DNA from: Comamonadaceae bacterium
GTDB lineage: Bacteria; Pseudomonadota; Gammaproteobacteria; Burkholderiales; Burkholderiaceae_C
Direction: 5' to 3'
Assembly: GCA_947374105.1 (NCBI GenBank)
Contig: CANCAO010000034.1
Coordinates: 1-9,888, forward strand
Length of the DNA stretch: 9,888 bases
Shown here: positions 7,432 to 9,888 of the stretch, piece by piece
How the letters are laid out: every line of letters begins with the position of its first letter
Position numbering within the stretch: the stretch's first letter is position 1
Translations under genes and position numbers: made by a program
The notes under the pieces: generated by a model
What the model saw: the letters and a program-made list of their open reading frames with translations, nothing else
The model's database searches: none
Told to the model about the DNA's origin: nothing

Positions 7432-7878
7432 CTATTGCCAACTGCCGATGTCCGCATTTTTCCCCTCGCCTCCGGCCTGACCATCCGCGCCGAAGGACAG
7501 CACATCAATCTCGCCTTTGAGGCCGGGGTTGATGTAGAGGTACGCACGACCCCAGGGGTCGTTAGGGAGCTTCTCCACGTAGGGTTTCCAGTTGGACGGT
7601 ATCGATCCGCTGGTGGGTTTAGCCAACAAGGCCTGCAAGCCCTGCTCTGCCGTGGGATAACGCTGGTTGTCTAGCTTATAAAGCTTGAGGGCTTGGCCCA
7701 GGTTGCTGATGTCGGTCCGCGCTGCCGTGACGCGTGCGTCGTCAGCCCGGTCGAGCACATTGGGAACGATCAACGCAGCCAGCACGCCAATGATGACCAA
7801 CACCACCATGAGTTCGATCAGGGTAAAGCCGATGTGCTTGGTGCGTTGCAAAGAGCTGAGCTTATGAGTCATGTGCAT
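7432..7878 (-). CDS. gspG: T2SS major pseudopilin GspG
   Basis: The first gene of the operon. It encodes the major subunit of the pseudopilus that pushes exoproteins through the secretin. The leader ends in KHIG and mature FTLIELMVVLVIIGVLAALI follows, with Glu at mature position 5. Family-defining segments follow in order: VPNVLDRADDARVTAARTDI, then LGQALKLYKLDNQRYPTAEQGLQALL, the beta-region DPWGRAYLYINPG, and a C-terminal loop with DVLSFGADGQAGGEG, the calcium-binding region in characterised GspG proteins. The mature protein is about 131 residues, normal for the family. The start is uncertain. ATGs at 7908, 7878 and 7872 are all in frame and none has a strong Shine-Dalgarno sequence. I prefer 7878 (or 7872) because a putative promoter at 7919-7945 would start RNA close to 7912, and because shorter leaders are usual. 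Confidence 0.95.
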   Translation of the reverse strand: MHMTHKLSSLQRTKHIGFTLIELMVVLVIIGVLAALIVPNVLDRADDARVTAARTDISNLGQALKLYKLDNQRYPTAEQGLQALLAKPTSGSIPSNWKPYVEKLPNDPWGRAYLYINPGLKGEIDVLSFGADGQAGGEGKNADIGSWQ

Positions 7879-7894
7879 GAAGCGATATGAGGTT

Positions 7895-7899
7895 GAAGG
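7895..7899 (+). promoter_or_regulatory. Shine-Dalgarno GAAGG that favours the gspC start at 7907
   Basis: GAAGG ends seven bases before the ATG at 7907. The other in-frame ATGs (7871, 7877, 7922, 7928) have no comparable purine run at a sensible distance. This motif is the main reason for choosing 7907. Confidence 0.4.
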
Positions 7900-7906
7900 C
7901 CATTCC

Positions 7907-8368
7907 ATGATAATTCCAATTATGCAGATGAACTCACAAAGTCAATGGGCTTCCCGTTCGGTCACTTTTTTCGTGGCTGCGTTGGCTGCTGCGGGTGGGG
8001 TTTATTGGGTGCTTAAGTGGCCCGTCACGACGATTCCCGCCACGGCCTCTACCCTTGTCATCGGTGTGTCCCATGAGCCCCAAGCTCTGGCGCGCTTATT
8101 GGGTGGGGAAGATGTGCTTGCGAGCTCGACCGTTGCGACAGCCAGGACACCCAGCCGCATGATTTTGACTGGCGTGGTGGCGAGTACGTCGCAAGGCGGC
8201 ACGGCTTTGATCGCTATTGATGGCAAACCGGCCAAACCCTACCGGGTAGGTAGCCAGGTTGACGAGGGGCTGATGCTTCAATCCGTTGCAAAGCGCCGAG
8301 CCGTGTTGGCGGTCAGCGCCAACGGGCCTGTGTCCACGACGCTAGAGATGATTTCTCTTTCCAAGTGA
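7907..8368 (+). CDS. gspC: T2SS clamp protein GspC (short form)
   Basis: About 153 residues. It has a short cytoplasmic N-terminus, one membrane helix (about residues 17-36, around TFFVAALAAAGGVYWVL), and a Ser/Thr/Ala-rich linker. A periplasmic homology region (HR) domain follows at about 64-150: QALARLLGG, then SRMILTGVVAST, GGTALIAIDGKPAKPYRVGSQV and EGLMLQSVAKRRAVL. In the family, this HR domain contacts the N0 domain of GspD and links the inner-membrane platform to the secretin. The protein ends right after the HR region, so it has neither the PDZ nor the coiled-coil C-terminal domain of PulC- or XcpP-type proteins. It stands alone on the plus strand, divergent from gspG. The start at 7907 is supported by GAAGG seven bases upstream; 7928 (MNSQSQW) is the main alternative. 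Product identity is good, the start is uncertain. Confidence 0.88.
   Translation: MIIPIMQMNSQSQWASRSVTFFVAALAAAGGVYWVLKWPVTTIPATASTLVIGVSHEPQALARLLGGEDVLASSTVATARTPSRMILTGVVASTSQGGTALIAIDGKPAKPYRVGSQVDEGLMLQSVAKRRAVLAVSANGPVSTTLEMISLSK
7919..7945 (-). promoter_or_regulatory. Putative sigma-70-like promoter for the gspG-E operon
   Basis: On the minus strand TTGACT (7945-7940) is followed after 15 bases by CATAAT (7924-7919). The hexamers match TTGACA and TATAAT at five of six positions each, but the spacer is two bases shorter than the usual 17. A start near 7912 would leave a leader of about 30-40 bases before the ATGs at 7878/7872. It lies inside the 5' end of gspC on the other strand. Prediction by eye only. 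Confidence 0.3.
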
Positions 8369-8378
8369 TTTTTGCGCT

Positions 8379-9533
8379 ATGGCTGTTGTATTCCAAAGAC
8401 CTTCTCTTTTAGCGCGTGCATCTCCTTTGTTGCGTGGCTTTGATGGGCCGCTGGCGTTTGCCGTGTTTTTGCTGGCTTGCGCGGGTATGTTGGTCATGTT
8501 TTCTGCCGGGCATGACCAGGGCACGCGCTTTCCGGACCATGGGCGCAATATGTTGATTGCGGGTTTTATTCTGTTCGCTATGGCGCAAATTCCACCGCAG
8601 CGGCTGATGACTTTCGCTGTACCTTTGTACGTGTTGGGTGTGACGTTACTGATTGCGGTGGCGGTGTTTGGCGTCACCAAAAAGGGCGCGCGCCGCTGGT
8701 TGAATTTGGGGGTGACGATTCAGCCTAGTGAGATTCTCAAAATTGCCATGCCTTTGATGTTGGCTTGGTGGTTTCAAAAGCGTGAGGGTCAGTTGCGACC
8801 GTTGGATTTTCTGGTGGCTGGTGGGCTGTTACTGGTGCCCGTGGGTCTGATCGTGCGTCAGCCTGACCTGGGCACAGCCATTCTGGTGCTAGCCGCAGGC
8901 GTGTCGGTGATCTTCTTTGCGGGTTTAAGCTGGAAGCTGATCCTGCCGCCCGTCTTGTTGGGGCTGGTGGGTGTGACTTTGGTCGTGGTGTTTGAGCCTA
9001 GCCTGTGTGCCGACGGTGTGCGCTGGCCGGTGTTGCATGACTACCAGCAGCAGCGAATTTGCACCCTGCTAGACCCCACGCGTGACCCGCTGGGCAAGGG
9101 CTTTCACATCATTCAGGGCATGATTGCTATTGGCTCGGGTGGTTTCTTTGGCAAGGGCTTCATGGCGGGCACGCAGACGCACCTGGAATTCATTCCCGAG
9201 CGCACCACCGACTTTATTTTTGCGGCCTTTTCAGAAGAGTTTGGTCTGTTCGGCAACCTGCTGCTGATCAGCGGCTTTGCCTTCCTTCTATTGCGCGGCT
9301 TGACGATTGCGCTGGAGGCCCCGACCCTGTTCTCGCGCTTGCTGGCGGGCAGCATCACCTTTATTTTCTTCACCTACGCCTTCGTCAACATGGGCATGGT
9401 CAGTGGCATCTTGCCGGTGGTGGGCGTGCCCCTGCCTTTCATTAGCTATGGCGGCACCGCCATGGTGACGCTGGGTATGGGGCTGGGGATTTTGATGTCG
9501 ATTGCGCGTTCTAAGCGTTTGGTGCAGTCTTGA
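8379..9533 (+). CDS. rodA: SEDS peptidoglycan polymerase RodA (cell elongation)
   Basis: A 384-residue polytopic inner-membrane protein, the usual length for RodA. SEDS-family glycosyltransferases polymerise lipid II into glycan strands; RodA works with the class B transpeptidase PBP2 in the elongasome. Visible family motifs are KKGARRWLNLG (101-111), IQPSEILKIAMPL (114-126), VRQPDLGTAILV (159-170), LDPTRDPLGKGFHIIQG (231-247), IGSGGFFGKGF (251-261), the ERTTDFIFAAFSEEFGL stretch (274-290), and VSGILPVVGVPLPFISYGGT (341-360). Asp278 in the TTDFIF motif corresponds to the conserved, probably catalytic aspartate of SEDS proteins. The RodA-type ending GGTAMVTLGMGLGILMSI separates it from FtsW, though only a tree would settle this. 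The ATG is 10 bases after gspC with no obvious Shine-Dalgarno sequence. mrdA and mreBCD, the usual partners of rodA, are not adjacent here. Confidence 0.95.
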   Translation: MAVVFQRPSLLARASPLLRGFDGPLAFAVFLLACAGMLVMFSAGHDQGTRFPDHGRNMLIAGFILFAMAQIPPQRLMTFAVPLYVLGVTLLIAVAVFGVTKKGARRWLNLGVTIQPSEILKIAMPLMLAWWFQKREGQLRPLDFLVAGGLLLVPVGLIVRQPDLGTAILVLAAGVSVIFFAGLSWKLILPPVLLGLVGVTLVVVFEPSLCADGVRWPVLHDYQQQRICTLLDPTRDPLGKGFHIIQGMIAIGSGGFFGKGFMAGTQTHLEFIPERTTDFIFAAFSEEFGLFGNLLLISGFAFLLLRGLTIALEAPTLFSRLLAGSITFIFFTYAFVNMGMVSGILPVVGVPLPFISYGGTAMVTLGMGLGILMSIARSKRLVQS

Positions 9534-9888
9534 CCCCCACGATCGGCACTGGCGTGTCCTCTCTGCCCCCCGAGGGGGCTAATTCTTCTAGGGGTGGCCC
9601 GTCGAAGAATTGTCATTCGTTCCCGGTTGCTATCGTCGGCGTAGGCAACATGGGCGGGGCGATGGCGTTGAATTTGCTGGCGCGGGGTTGGGCGGTTCAG
9701 GTCTGCGATGTGGAGGTCTCCAAAGCGCAAGATTTAGTGCCATTTGGGGCTGTAGCACAAAAGAATTGTGCACAGACAGCTATTAATTCAGTAGCAATCA
9801 TCGTCTGCGTGGTGGATGCGGTGCAGTGCGAGGCGGTGCTGTTTGGTGTACAGGGTTTGGCCAGCGTGATGCAGCCGGGGCAAGTCGT
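9530..9888 (+). CDS. NAD(P)-dependent beta-hydroxyacid dehydrogenase, N-terminal fragment
   Basis: A partial gene running off the right edge. From 9626 the protein reads VAIVGVGNMGGAMALNLLARG, a Rossmann fold with the GxGxxG dinucleotide motif. An acidic residue near the end of the second strand (VQVCDV) and an AIIVCVVDAVQCEAVLFG stretch follow. This resembles the 3-hydroxyisobutyrate/threonate dehydrogenase superfamily; substrate residues lie outside the window. An in-frame stop at 9512-9514 means the start must lie after it. The only usual in-frame candidates before the Rossmann fold are TTG at 9530 (overlapping the rodA stop as TTGA) and GTG at 9554. The fold would therefore have a 24-32 residue N-terminal extension, part of it encoded by a palindromic repeat. 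Codons 9746-9795 are a second repeat-like, AT-rich insertion read in frame. The start is uncertain; the family is fairly sure. Confidence 0.8.
   Translation, partial: MTPTIGTGVSSLPPEGANSSRGGPSKNCHSFPVAIVGVGNMGGAMALNLLARGWAVQVCDVEVSKAQDLVPFGAVAQKNCAQTAINSVAIIVCVVDAVQCEAVLFGVQGLASVMQPGQV
9563..9606 (+). repeat. GC-rich palindromic dispersed repeat, copy B, after rodA
   Basis: CTGCCCCCCGAGGGGG (9563-9578) is identical to the minus-strand sequence 7391-7376, and the following bases to GGCCCGTCG align with copy A with one gap. The core folds as GCCCCC-CGA-GGGGGC, a six-pair stem. It begins 30 bases after the rodA stop, with no T-run behind it, so it is not a standard intrinsic terminator. The downstream dehydrogenase frame is open through it. 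Confidence 0.65.
9581..9611. other. Perfect 8-bp inverted repeat (stem-loop) overlapping copy B
   Basis: AATTCTTC (9581-9588) and GAAGAATT (9604-9611) are exact reverse complements around a 15-base GC-rich loop. The stem sits directly after the GGGGGC palindrome, giving two hairpins in a row between rodA and the dehydrogenase Rossmann fold. The arms are AT-rich, unlike the surroundings. Function unknown; it may be part of the repeat, or an RNA-stabilising or attenuating structure. Confidence 0.5.
9746..9795 (-). repeat. AT-richer dispersed repeat, copy 2, inside the dehydrogenase gene
   Basis: Read on the minus strand this shares with copy 1 (2214-2262) the order GCTA, ATAGCTG, TGTGCA (TGCGCA in copy 1), CTACAG and a C-rich end. 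It contains a perfect 6-bp stem GCACAA/TTGTGC (9755-9760 with 9766-9771) and a GCTA/TAGC pair (9779-9782 with 9792-9795). It is clearly AT-richer than flanking sequence, yet leaves the plus-strand frame open. Confidence 0.5.

Noticed and set aside
7374..7547. Upstream extension of gspH to a 216-residue protein
   Set aside because: The extra frame lies largely over the 3' end of gspG, its residues look like out-of-frame translation, and a leader of more than 80 residues is implausible for a pseudopilin.
8342..8680. 112-codon minus-strand frame over the start of rodA
   Set aside because: It lies opposite a secure rodA sequence with clear SEDS motifs; no independent support.
9579..9600. Rho-independent terminator after rodA
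   Set aside because: The palindrome has a strong stem but no T-run follows, and the dehydrogenase frame is open through it, so it was reported as a repeat instead.
1..9888. CRISPR array, insertion sequence, prophage, tRNA or rRNA
   Set aside because: No regularly spaced repeats, transposase or integrase motifs, or RNA gene signatures were seen; the window is almost fully occupied by recognised genes.

Overview
The window looks like a chromosomal segment of a Burkholderiales betaproteobacterium, most likely Comamonadaceae (Rhodoferax/Polaromonas/Acidovorax-like). This rests on moderately high GC, the type II secretion (T2SS) gene order, a short GspC, and two kinds of short intergenic-type repeat that I recall from that family. 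The family assignment is an inference and was not searched.

Almost everything from base 1 to about 7,900 is one tightly packed minus-strand T2SS operon. In transcription order it reads gspG, gspH, gspI, gspJ, gspK, gspL, gspM, gspN, gspD, then gspE, which runs off the left edge. Several junctions overlap by 1-4 bases (gspH/I, I/J, J/K, L/M), which points to translational coupling. The operon encodes the pseudopilus (major pseudopilin G; minor pseudopilins H, I, J, K), the inner-membrane platform proteins L, M and N, the outer-membrane secretin D and the start of the assembly ATPase E. GspF and the prepilin peptidase are not in the window.

The clamp protein gspC is divergent from gspG on the plus strand. 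Ten bases after it comes rodA, a SEDS cell-wall polymerase. The start of an NAD(P)-binding beta-hydroxyacid dehydrogenase gene follows and runs off the right edge. These three plus-strand genes are closely spaced and may be co-transcribed.

I see no undescribed multi-gene system. The most unusual signal is at a finer scale. Two families of short palindromic repeats lie inside or at the very start of coding sequences. A GC-rich palindrome family (7349-7391 and 9563-9606) supplies the start region of gspH and is read through by the dehydrogenase frame. An AT-richer family (2214-2262 and 9746-9795) supplies almost the whole hydrophobic core of the GspD signal peptide and an in-frame stretch of the dehydrogenase. 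The sequence therefore suggests that dispersed repeats have been turned into leader and signal-peptide coding sequence.

There is no gene-free stretch longer than 300 bases. The largest gaps are 58 bases (gspG-gspH), 45 bases (gspK-gspL) and 24 bases (gspM-gspN). I saw no rRNA, tRNA, CRISPR array or insertion sequence.
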